A stretch of 64,000 nucleotides of DNA. It comes from Arbacia lixula (Eukaryota; Echinodermata; Echinoidea; Arbacioida; Arbaciidae). The stretch is taken from the NCBI GenBank assembly GCA_963669155.1, contig OZ022581.1, positions 17,255,027 to 17,319,026 on the forward strand, written 5' to 3'. The translations under genes and the position numbers were made by a program. The notes beneath the pieces are model-generated. The model was given only the letters and a program-made list of their open reading frames with translations. It was not told the origin of the DNA and did no database searches. This document shows, piece after piece, positions 1 to 12,552 of the stretch (the first letter of the stretch is position 1; every line of letters begins with the position of its first letter).

Positions 1-685
1 AAGCATGATATGCCTTGCTTTACAAGCAGATATGAAAGCAAAACTATGGATGGCAAATTTTCAGTGCCAGTGCTAGTGGTGGAGAATGAAAGGAGATGAG
101 TTGGTTTATGATGTGAGACAGTAATGATGAATTCATGAGCAGTCATGAGATGCCGTACTGCCTGTGATGGTTACTACCAGCACATTTTTCTATCGCCTTG
201 TTGCAAAGAGCGAGTTGTGCATGGTATATTAATCCTTAACCCATGTAGGGTTTCTCTCTGTGAGTTCATCATCTTTCAGTGCTTGTGGTTTTCAACTTTC
301 ACTGGTATTTCAGCATCCAGTTTAGTTAGAGTTATCCACATCAATAAAGGATCAATAAAAAAGGTTGTGTATGGTGTATATAAGCTAGAGCAACTAGGCT
401 GAGTTCATCAATTTTGTGGCGTAGAATCTTATATTAAGTTAAAAATGATGGATTTATAAATGCTGGTTACAAAATGAGACCTTAATTTTTAATGCACGAA
501 GTAGGACATTGCTCAACACTTTCACATACATGTTTTTCTCCCCGGATGTAGAATTCCGATGAGTGAGAAGGTGGAATCAAAGAATGATAAGAGAAAATGG
601 TAGGTAGGAAGGAAATACATCAATGTGACTTAAAGCAAATCAGCAATGAAAGAAAAAATATAAAAAATAATTTACATATAAATAA

Positions 686-809
686 AGAGACAGAGAGAGA
701 GAGAGTAATATGGACATATATGGAGAGAGAGAGGGTAGAGAGATGGATAAAGTGATAGAGAGAGAGAGAGAGAAAGAGAAAGAGAGGTAGAAAGAACGAG
801 AGAGAAAAG

Positions 810-846
<37 letters not shown>
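686..846. repeat. Imperfect (GA)n microsatellite
   Basis: Purine-only GA repeat interrupted by short non-repeat bases, with the purest part at about 818-846. It gives spurious long frames on the minus strand. Confidence 0.9.
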
Positions 847-850
<4 letters not shown>

Positions 851-2857
851 GTAGGCAGATAGATGAAAGAGAGGGCAAGAGATAAGAGTGCATGTGAGAA
901 AGAACTGGATAAAAAGAGAGAACGAGAGAAAAGCAGGCAGACAAACAGACAACGCAAGAGAAGAAAATAGAATGAGCTTTTTCCCCGTCATGGTTGGAAG
1001 CATCAATGCAGAGAATTGGTTAGATTTCGCACCAATAACAGATGCACAGTGCATGCAAGCTCAGATATTTTGTTATGTTCATTTCCCAGCTAGGAGATTT
1101 TGTGACCCGATTTTTATTTTGTCACTTAAATCCATGTCTGCAGTATGTGAAAACAAATGTGAGATGAGAACAAATCATGTTTTTTTTTAATCTTGCTAAC
1201 ATTAATATTCATTTGCATCTTCTTCTCATTATTAGCATGTGACACACCATGTTTTAGTGGTATTCCTCAAGGGTAGTTCAGCAGTTATCTTGCTATTATA
1301 ACCCCCTTGTTAAACTTGGCCTTCTAAACACACTTAGCTTTGCATCCAGACTGTTGTCCATATAAAATGCATAATATCATGAGCATATATTCGGGTCTAG
1401 AACTGACAAGACTACTATTCCTCTTCTTCCAATCTTTTGAGGACTAGAAAGCTTTTAGTCTGCTGCAGCCGGACTAGTTCATGAAAGGTTTGAATTAAAA
1501 ATATCTCAACAGCATTGAGGTTAGGCTAACACAAATCATGTTAACCAAACTGGGATACATACAGAAGGACACGATGAACAAAAGTCTTTCTCACAAAACT
1601 ATTAAATAAGAAAAATTTGATCTATTTTCACCAGCGTTAATATTTACCATTTCAGTAAGGAAGGACCAAAATACCAATACTATATTTTGTATATGTTTGT
1701 TTCCAAATTTCGGACTTCATTCTTCATTTTGAAGTGTAGGCAGGGGAGAATATCAATTACAAACTGTATTGATATTTGAGTTATTATGTGGTAACCATCT
1801 TTTCATAAAACAAATTTGAGTGTATGTTGGAAAGAATGTGTTCAATGCAACCACAGGAATGTGGAATGAATTTAACAGTAACAGCCAGTGGGCACTTATA
1901 CTTCCTAGTACCTTATATCTGCGAATTTGTACGTCATTGTTCTTCACCGGAGCAGTATCCGGGGTGGGTGCAAGCTGCGTACTCCCTGACAGTCACTCCG
2001 GTTGGTAGTGGGTCTTCATGGAAAGAGAAAGGGAAGGAAGTTTGTTGTAAGTGATATTTGAATTCAGGAGAGTCATTGTTTCAGTCCCTTTGATTACTTT
2101 CCATGGATGGTAGTCAGGGATGTTTGGATGTTAATTTTGGACGACTTCTGGTGGTGTGATTGTTGTTGGGGATTAGTCATCTGAGTAATGTTGAGGTGGA
2201 TGTTGAGAGGCAGTGTTTGTTATTTATTTTAAATCTAATTAGAGTTTAAGTTTGGAGAAAATGTTTAGTTTGCAAAATGTTTGTGGAAATGAGAAAGCAA
2301 GGTTTACAGTTACAATATTTACACACCTCTGAGGATGTGTGAATTAAAATAAAAAAGAAGATAACAATAATCTCAATAATTCCAGGAAAACAATGACTGT
2401 TGCTGTGTTTGAAGGACTGTCAAACGTAGACAAAATAGTTTGTTTTGGACTGATACTTGTGCATCACAGAGAAATGTTGTTATGGTAACAAATTTTCTAC
2501 CATATTCGGTATTTGTTGTGGCATTCATACCTGTGTTGCTGGACTATATAAATACTTAACTCAGTTTTCTCCTGCATTTTGAAGGAAAAGGTAGAGCTGC
2601 TCATTATTCTTGACTTCCTTGTTTGGCAACTGGTTTATCGTGGTGTTTGTTTAAGATGTTGCCAAGCTTGAATCATTGTAGCATCGTGTGCCAAAAGGAC
2701 GTCTGAGAAAATCGGGGGCCAGGTGAGTTACATCCAGAATCCTGGATTGAGAAGCTAATCCATGTATAGGAAGGTCCTACTCTCTCATTCATATTCAACT
2801 TTGATTTTGTTGACCATGTGAGGCAGATAAACAGTACTGTTCCATCTTGATTTCCGG

Positions 2858-2935
2858 TTAACTCTCTCAGTCCCATAGGCTAATAATGATGTTATAATTA
2901 ACAAAGCACTATAAATGGCTGGTACTGAGTGGGTT
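2858..2935. repeat. Short TTAA-bounded MITE-like element
   Basis: Begins TTAACTCTCTCAGTCCCATA and ends with GGTACTGAGTGGGTT, a degenerate complement of the left end. Its left 20 bases nearly match the TTAA elements at 55921 and 56101 in ZNF341 intron 4. At about 78 bp it has the same size class as the others. Confidence 0.5.
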
Positions 2936-4896
2936 GTTGTTTTGAGTATTTACATGAACGGATTGATACATGTATGTACCTCCATAGAACTGCATACTCT
3001 GAATATTGTAGGGGCAAGATTTGCTAATAATGTGCCTCAAGTCAGATGTTTTGCAATGCAAAGGTCTCTATTAGTACTTAGTAGTGCAAGTATTTGAATT
3101 TGAACAGGAGATATCTCTGCAACATCATAATTTTAACAGTATGACTAAAGCTATCATGGCTATGAACTTTAAGATCACAACCACAAATCACAATCACAAA
3201 AATTAAAATCCCCTAGTGAGACAAGATGATGTGATTACGACTTTTAAACACTACTAACTTCTACTTGTTTGTGTGATGGCGCTCAAACTATCTCCCATTT
3301 CTAATTTGATATTTGCTATTTCATATCAATTACCTTGTTTTATGGCATTGTTTTTCTACAAGGGGGAAGGATAAGTAGAAATGGTTGTCAGTTGTTTGTA
3401 TTTCCTGTAAGATTGTTGGTGTGCCATTCTTGAAGATGTGGTCCTGCGGAGAGTAGTCTGAGACGTGTCAACAGGAGTACTGCACTGTCAGGATCTGGGA
3501 AGTGTGAAGACTAGGCTACATGTGTACATGTACTCCAAATTCTAAACCTTGACATTTTCTCTATCAGCACCTAAGAAGTGAAATGAGTAAGGCCTTTACC
3601 TGTTCTGTCAGATTGAATATGAGTTACATGGTCTTGGATGTTAGATGGAAAGTAGAATGTTTGACATATTGAGGGAGGGGAGTTGAGGAAAAAAGGAAAA
3701 AGAGAAAGAGATAGATTGAGGTTCTTTTCTTCCAAAACATAGAGTGATAGTTTCAGCATGAGTATGGATCTTTTTGTTGAAATGGGAAAACAGAACAAGG
3801 ACACATTTTGACCTGCTTTTCATTTGCATTATTTTCCTTACATATATATTCTGCTTTCTACTGGAAAATCCCTCTTCCTTCTTCGAAATCATCATATTCT
3901 TCACCACTATGACTAAAAAAACATCATCTTCACACAGCCATCCTTTTCAAGAAAAATATTGTTTTCATTATCATCATGATTCCCAGCAGCAGGTTTCTCT
4001 AATTCTCTTCCCCCTCTTCATTACCAATTCATCTTCTTCCCCATCTTTCTTCTCCTCCTCATCATACACCTCTTCTTCCTGTTTCTCCGCTCCCCTCTTG
4101 TGCTCCCTTCTTCTTCTTTCTGTTCATCCCCCTCTTTCTCCTTCTCCTCGTCCTTTCTCTTTTCCTTCCTCTCCACTTTTCCTACCCCAACCCATCTCAA
4201 ATTTCTCAAAACAACAAACTCTCTCTTCCTCATCATACGATGAACATATAGGTCTGGAGACCTATGCATGCTAGGTCTACCTGCACCCTTCCACATCCAT
4301 GCTCGCAGCTCTGAACTAAAACTTCCTGCTCAAGCCTATTATGGTTTCTGCTTTTCTATCGGAGCTCGGACCACAGCAAGCCAGACCAGGCCAGACATGG
4401 AGGCCAGTGGCTCATGAATAAGAAGTGTATTCTTTGGAGGAGCTTGTGGTTGGGTGGTAGACATCATTACTGAGATACTATTGAGTGAATAATAGGAGAG
4501 GGGAGGTGGGTCAGGGCAAGGCACTTTCTCAAGGTCATGCTCTAGCTGTTCAAGTGAGATGGAGGATGCGAGAAACAAACTCACTGTTACAGCGCGATGT
4601 AGGATGTAGTTCTCAGCTTGCTATAGTGTCTGTGAATCAGGATTACATATAAATGCTAAGCCTGCATCGAAGTGATGTCGCAATTTGATTAGAACTATCA
4701 TGTCTCTTGTCTGGATTGGAAGTATGACTACTTGTGCTTGAAGTCCATTTAGAATAATGAAATTCTGGAACACATTTAGATCTCACTCAGTGTGTATATT
4801 AATCTATATTTAATGTGGTATTGTTTTGCTTTGATGACAGCAACTGTTTTATAGCATTACACTTCTCTTTCTCTTTTATGCTTTCTTTTCCATCTT

Positions 4897-4898
<2 letters not shown>

Positions 4899-4942
<44 letters not shown>
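4899..4942. repeat. (CT)n microsatellite
   Basis: Uninterrupted TC dinucleotide run. Confidence 0.95.
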
Positions 4943-4944
<2 letters not shown>

Positions 4945-5143
4945 CTTGTATTGTGCACTTGAGACAACAAGAACACAGGGGTAACAAGAAATTTGTACAC
5001 ATTTGTATACATGTATTTCAAAAGATGAATGAAACTTAAAATTTGACTGAACTGAACTGGACTGAAAGATATTCACCATTCTCCTGACCATGAATTAGGA
5101 TAATAAGTATGTAAGTTCAGTTAGTTCTACCCAGAGCCCTTTC

Positions 5144-5266
5144 TACACAGAGTTTGGCCAACTCGGTTTCAATAGGTAACACCATGGCATATATTCCTTG
5201 GTTATCTGCCTGCCCAACAAAGCAACACGTGTCATGGTGCCACCTTATGAGGCCAAACTCTGTGTA
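5144..5266. repeat. Long imperfect hairpin / foldback
   Basis: The 16-mer TACACAGAGTTTGGCC at 5144-5159 has its exact reverse complement at 5251-5266. A second complementary block (CACCATG near 5180 against CATGGTG near 5233) continues the stem inward. It is probably a small foldback element; a transcribed hairpin cannot be excluded. Confidence 0.6.
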
Positions 5267-5650
5267 TAGATGGATTGGAATGACTCTACCATGGATCCCA
5301 TTACTAAGTACCGTGCTTGGTACACTCTGCATACAATATCCAACCACATGTATACTAGGGAAGTTTACTTTATCCCCATGTGTTGAAGATTGTGTATTGT
5401 CCTCACCTCCATCCCTCCACTTCCTCTTATCACCATCCTGCCTGCACAATTACTTTATCCCCTGTATTTAGCTGACTGCATCCACTAAGTATGATAAATC
5501 TATCACAACCACCTTGCCCGATCCGGCCAGGCATGAGATAGTCTAGTCTCGCAGTCCTATTACTCTCACACAGCTTATAGCACAGCGTGTGAGGAGGGGC
5601 TTTTTGTGCGTTGAGTGATATTAAAAATAGCTGGTAGGTGTCAGAGGGCG

Positions 5651-5731
5651 TTAACTCTTTATCTGCTGGATGGAACCCTGCTTTATGGGATTTGTGTGCA
5701 TTACCTGCACAAAAATGCAACAATGGGTTAA
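5651..5731. repeat. Short TTAA-bounded MITE-like element
   Basis: 81 bp with TTAACTC at the left and GGGTTAA at the right. Size and ends match the dispersed TTAA family seen elsewhere in the window. Confidence 0.45.
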
Positions 5732-5801
5732 TCTGAGCTGGTGCAAACACACAATTACAGACTGTGTGCTGTATCATGACCAGTGCACACACTAGAACTC
5801 A

Positions 5802-5828
5802 AACACACACACACACACACACACACAC
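5802..5828. repeat. (CA)n microsatellite
   Basis: Uninterrupted CA dinucleotide run. Confidence 0.95.
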
Positions 5829-6726
5829 TGAGGTTAAGGCTTGGGTGAGAGATTAGCAAAGCCAAGCTTAATTCTATGAGATGTATGCGCTCAATTGGAA
5901 ACTTTTAAAGACTAAATTGTAGTTTCCTAAGTTCTGCATTGGAAGAACTGACTCTTCATTCATTCATGTGGAATAAAGCAAGGTAGAAATGAGAAATGTG
6001 TGAAGATATTGATACTTTGAAAGGGTATACTCAGGTACAAGAATCCTTGTCATGTTGACCATTGGTCACTTATTCAATCCCCAAACATCCCTACTTTATA
6101 TAATGTCATATTGATGTAATATTTTGAGATGAAAATTTTCAAAGTTTGTAGGAAGTACGTGAAGGCATCACAAACCATTAATCAACGTGACCTTTAAAAG
6201 ACCAGTTAATACCTGCTAGTCTACATTAGCAGACCTTTAAAGTCTGTTTTATAACATTGATGAAAATCACCTTTTTCTTTTCCTCAAGGCTGATTGTACC
6301 AGTAGTCATGTAGAATACCCTCACATCAACATTTAGTGCAACACTGCTCCTTTCACATCAAAGCCTAATCCATTGTAGTACCAGCTAACTAAACCTGCAT
6401 ACAGATGAAGTCATGGTTTTGCAATGAGTAATTTCAATTCTGGTATAAGTTACTTGTACATCAAAAAATTCTTAGTAACATGTATTTGGGAAGAGGTGGG
6501 TTGAGTGGGGGAGGGGCAGGAATGGGGTAGGTGGGGGGGAGGGGGGGGGGGGTAGGGGAGAGAAATCTCCCAGAACTCTTGTCTTCCATTGACAGTGTCT
6601 CCCCAGCAGGGTATCATATATGGTTTGGTATAGTGGATGGGTGATATGCCTGTGGATTACTGGATGATATCAGGGTACTGTTGATATCCTCCAAGATAAG
6701 GAGATGAGTAATCACCATATACACCA

Positions 6727-6817
6727 TTAACTCATTGTAAATGGGAATGAGCAAGCATGTGATGTACCCTCGTACATTTCCTTTCAACCATATTCGCTCT
6801 AGTATGGAAAGGCTTAA
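6727..6817. repeat. Short TTAA-bounded MITE-like element
   Basis: 91 bp, TTAACTCATT at the left and GGAAAGGCTTAA at the right. Same layout as the other TTAA elements but more diverged inside. Confidence 0.4.
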
Positions 6818-7450
6818 GTGATGATGTCATGGTTGTGTACGTTATGTATGGATGCAGATTCATTTATCTGGTAAAAGATGGCGGAAGAGGGGGGGGGGAT
6901 TTCATTTTCTAAAATTCGCTCTCAATGGAGTGTGGCTCTAGTTTGATTGCACAGTATGAAAATAAGTACATCATATACAGTACGATCATGTAGGATGATA
7001 TTTTGCTTTCTCAGGCAACTTGGCATCGGCTTCATGTATTGCTTTTTTTCTCTCAAGTGATGTTCAAAATAGCAAGAGTGTCTGATTGGGCACGATAACG
7101 CAAACATTTGGCATCATTACAGATGGTCGTAATCATGACATGTAATGCAGTGTTAACGGTAGTGTGAGGGAGATGTACATGTATAATTTATAGCATTGTT
7201 ATCACATTTGATGTAGATGTTGCCAAGGTGTGTTTCCATATTAAGCAAACCTGGCTGCATGCATGTGTGTGTGGTGTAGTGCAGTGTAGAGCTGGTAAAG
7301 TGTGTTACCACGGCCACCTCCACCAGTCACAGCCATGTGATGCAAAAACATATGACTCCCAGGAACTGTGTGCGTACCTGGTAAGGATGAGGTTTGGTTT
7401 CTGGTTGCAGCCACCACTGCTTCAAGCCTACACATACGGGACCATTTACA

Positions 7451-7502
7451 TTTAGCCCCCAAATTGCCAAGAAGAGCCCCAAAAAGAAAAACAAAGAGCC
7501 CT
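7451..7502 (+). repeat. 52-bp dispersed repeat unit (TTTAGCCCCC...GAGCCC)
   Basis: Begins TTTAGCCCCC, has a central GAGCCCC and ends AAAGAGCCC. Recognisably similar units lie at 29448-29499 (same strand), 10740-10790 and about 29929-29976 (opposite strand). Family unknown. Confidence 0.5.
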
Positions 7503-8491
7503 TGTAAACACTTGACTTTCTCATAATGCACCACATAGGTCGGTATGTTTGTTTTATCACATCAAGCATGAACAGAAATTTGTCTTGTATTCACCTGGAC
7601 ATACATACTTGTACTAGTAGCAAGTGGCCCAACAATTTAGATGCCCATTTAAAATGGCAGAGAGAGTACTTTCTTATGCAGGCACAGGTGCTGTTGTGTG
7701 GCCACCTAGGCACTTGGCAATGCTGCCTTGTGGTACAAACAATGTGGATAATTTTGAAGTACAGTGAGATTCAAGTAGTTTGCTCTTTCAGGAGGATGTA
7801 GGCATCTAAAGTCAAGTTATGCCTCGTACATATAAGAAGACCACCAGTGCTGCTGACTTTTGAGTCAAATATCTCCCCCCCCCCCCCACCACCACCACCA
7901 CCACTATATATTTGCATCCATCACCTCTTTGAGAGACTGTTGATTGTTTTTCTTGTACCAGATCAAAGTAAAATGAGAAAGGAGCCATGTTGAAGCTTTT
8001 GTTAGATTGAAAAGGGATTGTAAACAAAACAAAACAGAGGAGAAGGGGGGAGAGGGGGATGGTGCATCCTCGTTCACATTTGTATATGAATGGAGGACTG
8101 CTCTGCCCCCTCCCCCTTCCCATCCCCCTTCTCACTCCCCACTTTAAATCAATCAGTTGAATAATACCCATCTTCGTGTATCAGTATGTTCTTCAACTGT
8201 GTTCAGGGATGCTTCAATCTTTGTGTTATTTGATGCATTTAATGTTCATGGGCACGAGGCAGGCATAGGGTGCTGTATCATATCTCTTAGCAGAGCTGGG
8301 TTCTAATCTTACTCAAAAGGATGGTCTAATTAACTTCAACTATCTCCTGAAGGGAGTGGTATCTGATAGACTATCCACAGTCAGAGTTTGATTTGATTAG
8401 TAATGGGCTCTCTTGTGCCAGCGCACAGCGTGCTAGTCCATTTATGTAAGTAGGGGGGAGGAGGAGGAGGCAGCTTGTAAGAAGAGCGAGA

Positions 8492-8551
8492 TTAACCCTT
8501 TCTGCCCCAGACAAAGTGTTGCAAAATGTCAGTGGTACGTAAAGGGATCTA
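8492..8551. repeat. Possible short TTAA element, decayed right end
   Basis: Left end TTAACCCTTTCTGCCCC and right end AAAGGGATC are partly complementary. About 60 bp; the right TTAA is lost. Weak member of the family. Confidence 0.3.
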
Positions 8552-8772
8552 GACAAGGATGGCGAATGACTTTATTTGTGTAGAAATAGAATATTTATAT
8601 GTGCAAGAGGAGCCAATGGGGGCAGTCGGTTTTTTATACTATCTGAGACTAGAGAAGTGGGTGAAAGTAGAGAACCTTGTTAATACAGTTAATACAGTTA
8701 TGTTGGTTGGGGTGCAAACGATAGAGAAGGAAAGGAATTATAAAGAGGAAAGGAGAAAGAGAGAAGGAAGGA

Positions 8773-8803
<31 letters not shown>

Positions 8804-8807
8804 GAGA

Positions 8808-9257
8808 AACCCCGTTCATATACACCGCCTATCCGCGAAGAAGGCGCAACATTTGCGGCAATTTTGCCGATGCATTACCGATAGCTGCGTATATGAACGG
8901 GAATCGCTCAAATAATGCGGTATTTGCTTCCTCCTTTTTTGCGCTTATTTTGCGGCTTTTTCGCGGATCGAGACCTAGTAATAATACCGCAATATTGCGG
9001 TAAGCGAATCTTATAAACTGCGTCCGCAAAATAGGCGTAAATGTTGCGCCTTTAGCATCGCGCCCTGGCCTGTTGGTCGCTAATCCTACCGCTCGTATGG
9101 CTGAGCGGAGCATGTTTGAAGAGAGTCCAGCTGTCCAAAACACCGCAACATTACGGCTTTTGGGGGTGTATATGAACGGTGCTTTTGCGGCTCGCTGGAA
9201 ACTTGCTTACCGATGTGCATCGGTAATAATAGCGGTATATGGTATATGAACGGGGCT
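8808..9257. mobile_element. CpG-rich non-autonomous DNA transposon
   Basis: A 450-bp island of CpG-rich sequence set inside an AG microsatellite. The ends are inverted: CCCCGTTCATATAC starts at 8810 and GTATATGAACGGGG ends at 9255. Related GTATATGAACGG copies occur inside at about 8890 and 9167. The interior is crowded with TTGCGG/CCGCAA motifs and two palindromes (8985-9002 and 9207-9226), like the subterminal transposase-binding repeats of DNA transposons. A 104-codon minus-strand frame (8829-9143) shows no recognisable domain. AG repeats flank both ends, so a target duplication cannot be read unambiguously; 8 bp would suit a hAT-like element. Superfamily not assigned. Confidence 0.75.
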
Positions 9258-10739
9258 AGAGAGAGAGAGTGGGGGTTGGGGGAAATGGAGCGGGAGGAAA
9301 GTTGGAGAGAGAAAGAGAGAGAGGGAAAGAGTGGGAGGAAGGGGGGAAAGGGCAAGGGTGGGGGAGAAAGTGAGAGAAGGGAGATGCAAGTTAGGATTGG
9401 AATAGGCTAATGGGGAGATATCAGGTAAGAAAATTGGATATTGGTAAAAGGTGCTAAAGAGGAGGTCTGTGTCACAGAGGGGGAGAGACAGGAAATTGGG
9501 AGAAATAAAGAGGCAGACGGCCAGGGGATGACAAAGAAGCAGAGGTACTGCGTAGAAGGAAAGTTTGGAGTACCAAGAAAATGTTGAACTTACAAGATGA
9601 TTGCTGAAACTGGGTAGACCATGCTGAGAGTATGGCACTCTAAGTGAGGCCTGCAGCACTGTGCATAGATCAGATATATGGAATACCAAAGACAAGCATT
9701 TCCATGTCATTTTGTTATGATAGCTTGTAAAGTAAGCTCATTCGATTTAATATATACTCACACAGGCTCTGAACAAGAAGAAAACAGTATTGCATGTCTG
9801 CAAGTGATTATCCTTCATTATGAATAGCTTATATTATTTATTAACATGGATACTTTTGTTCAATTTATTCACAAATTGATATTATATAAAGAATTAGAAG
9901 AGGCTTTTAGTAAGAGCATGTTCATCATTTCATCCAGCTTCATATTGTGCAGGTTGTAATGGTAGCATATTTTGCAGGTGGTCCCTTTTTCCATAGGAGA
10001 GTGAGTGTGTAATCATAGGCAGTGTAAATGTGTAATGTACATTAATTAGATGGATACGTGTAATGAATGGTGTGTGAGTGTGTGTGCGTGTGAGTGTGTG
10101 TGATGGGAAACCAAATACCGGACTGCTGTGGCCGTGGGGAGGCACAGATGTACCAGTAGATATACAGTCAGATGTGGAGCCTGCCCTCGTGCTGCAAGCT
10201 GAAACCGAAAATTGAATATTGGAGCTCTGGCGGACATCCTTTGCAAGGGGTTACATAGAAGTGAGATGTAAGCTCACACTTTCCAATCCAGTTTCCCTGT
10301 GTTAATTCAGCCGGCTTTATGTGGGTCCTCATGCCAGTTGATGTGATAATTAATCATGGACGCAATGAGAGGGCTAGAAACTGCAAGGGCTCCATCGCGT
10401 CCTGGGAGATGTTTGATTGATGCTTATGGTTTCAGAAACTATGTTTGTGTCTAAGTGGCAGTTCTTACCTTGTACATCTAGCCGTGAATGTGGGCGTATT
10501 TAATATTTGCACTTGTATGATGATGCTACAAAGTACAAAACAATGTCGTAGTACACATTTTTCTCGGCCAGAACCGATGAAAAAGCCAAAATGATACTAG
10601 CTTTACGAGTTCAGACAGTTCTTGAGAAAGAAATTGTTTGAGGAAAATAAGACACTCAGTAAGAAAGTTAGGAATGTTTTAAAAACATTTGATATCATGA
10701 GATGATTATCCTGAAGTATAAGATTAACATGATTTCGCA

Positions 10740-10790
10740 GGGGCTCTTTCATTATTTTGAGGGGCTCCTTTTTCTATTGTGGGAGCTAAA
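10740..10790 (-). repeat. Dispersed repeat unit (GAGCCC family), reverse orientation
   Basis: On the minus strand it reads TTTAGCTCCC, a central GGAGCCCCT and a terminal AAAGAGCCC, matching the units at 7451 and 29448 in spacing (about 51 bp). Confidence 0.45.
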
Positions 10791-12008
10791 TGTCCCTGAG
10801 CCCCCATTTCATATTGTCACTCTATGAGGATGTGTGTGCATTGCTATTACTCTTATAATACGCAGCCTGGATTATACTTTGTAAACATTTGAAAGTCGCA
10901 GAATCCTAGCCAATCTGAGATACAATGGGTTTAACATTATAACTTACATCATACATCAACATGTACGCTGTGTAACCTGCAGAAGGCCCACACCAAAGAC
11001 ACTTCGAACCATCTGTAATTTGCGTTTGCAAATTGGCAACATTTCAAGATTCGCCACATCTTCTCTGGCAGGGCACAAGTACCAAGTGCCAGCCTTGCAC
11101 TGTCACATCACAATCAAGCAGACCTGCGATATATATGTGCGAGACAATGGGAGTTGGAATCTGCATCATTGCTCATGAAATTGTACACTCGCACTCCACC
11201 TTTATGATAAAGCGCACACGCTGTTTTGTATTAATTTGTGACACCAGATGTTGTACACAAACGGTGCAGCCTCTAGCGTTTCATTTGGGATGCATACAGT
11301 GTGGCTTACAGTGTCACTTGCATGCATTGGCATCCATTTTGAACGTGAGATGAAGTTAATTGTTTATTCATCAAAGTGGTAACATGATGTATTCACAGTT
11401 TTTACATCAATCAACTGTAGAGAAATCTTGTTCATTCACTTGGATGATTAAATATGCATCACCCCTCCTTCATTCCAAATTTCTTTTGATTGTTCCAAAT
11501 CCACTGTACTTGTACTTGTACAGAATATGTTATCTGATAACTTATTTGTCAAGAAATATTTTTAAATACCAGGAATAATTGCAAGCAAACGTATGTTACT
11601 CTGGGATGTCCATGCAACTGAAGCGTTTTGAACTCTTGATTACATGAATGTATGCTGCAAACTTAGATTTGTGCTACAACAGAATGCAAGGCCCTTCCCA
11701 TCCCAGCCTACACACAGCGAGTCAAGCAAACATGGCGTCCGAGTATCGTTTTCCCCCCATAAAGTGCCCCCTCATCATCCCTACGATGAGAAACTTGCTG
11801 GCATGCCTGCGCCCCCTCGTTACGATTACGAGCAACAGCGCTGGGCACTGGCCATCCACAGCCCGTTCACTCAAGCCTCCTAAGGACTGAGCTGGCCGGC
11901 CGGGGCTCCCTCGATCCTCATCAAGATAAAAGTTTGCTCTAAGGATATCCATAGACCCCCTATTAATTGGACTTCCTCTTTTCATTACTGCCAGCATGTA
12001 CTGTGTGT

Positions 12009-12088
12009 TTAAGTCTCCTCATTACCATCAGCATGGAGATGCAGACTAAGCAAATGTGATTGTTAGGGACTGGTAATGAAAGGGTTAA
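12009..12088. repeat. 80-bp TTAA-bounded MITE-like element
   Basis: TTAAGTCTCCTCATTACC at the left and GGTAATGAAAGGGTTAA at the right are imperfect inverted repeats. It is exactly 80 bp, like the elements in ZNF341 intron 4. Confidence 0.55.
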
Positions 12089-12477
12089 GTCCCCACTGCT
12101 GGATGAATGGGTGGATGACAATGTGGAGAGGGCCGGGTGAGAATGTCTTGACTAGCTTCCTGCTTCCAGCCTTTGTCCAGAGGCACAAGAATGGAGGAGG
12201 ATGATCAATGACTTACATGAACCATTATAATCCATCCACCATGTCACTGTCTGTATGCCACCCTCACATTCTTGCACCAGTGATAAACTCTAATCCTTTA
12301 GAGGAGGATTTCATCTGTGCAGGAGTTGTTCTTCTTTTTGCCCTTTTTCACATTTCCATACTTGTTTATGTAGACTAATTGTATTGAGTAGCATTTTGTC
12401 TGTCTTTTAAGGGGTGCTCATGTCAATTAATGTAGTATGGTAGATGGATGCATAATACACAGAGTACTTAATGGTAT

Positions 12478-12480
<3 letters not shown>

Positions 12481-12548
<68 letters not shown>
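12481..12548. repeat. (GA)34 microsatellite
   Basis: Perfect 68-bp GA dinucleotide tract. Confidence 0.98.

Positions 12549-12552
<4 letters not shown>

Larger units (their letters stand above)
1..8807. other. Non-coding region upstream of the RREB1 exons
   Basis: No open frame here looks like a protein domain; the longer frames are translations of GA/CT repeats or chance frames. The stretch is AT-rich and contains an imperfect GA tract (about 686-846), a CT run (4899-4942), a CA run (5802-5828), G-rich runs (about 6525-6555), a C run followed by CCA repeats (7874-7903), short TTAA-bounded repeats and one long hairpin, listed separately. It may be intergenic DNA or a 5' intron of RREB1, because no 5' UTR exon or promoter of that gene could be identified. 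Confidence 0.7.

Noticed and set aside
620..1054. Long minus-strand frames of Ser/Leu repeats
   Set aside because: Translation of a CT microsatellite; same for frames at 23207-23640, 25876-26770, 32530-33190 and 35218-35742.
5195..5215. CTTGGTTATCTGCCTG resembling miR-9
   Set aside because: It differs from miR-9 within the seed and lies in the loop of the hairpin rather than in its stem.
8287..8300. GGTTCTAATC resembling a Pol III B box
   Set aside because: No A box upstream and no repeat structure around it.
8829..9143. 104-codon minus-strand frame in the CpG-rich element
   Set aside because: No transposase or other domain; explained by few stop codons in GC-rich repeats.
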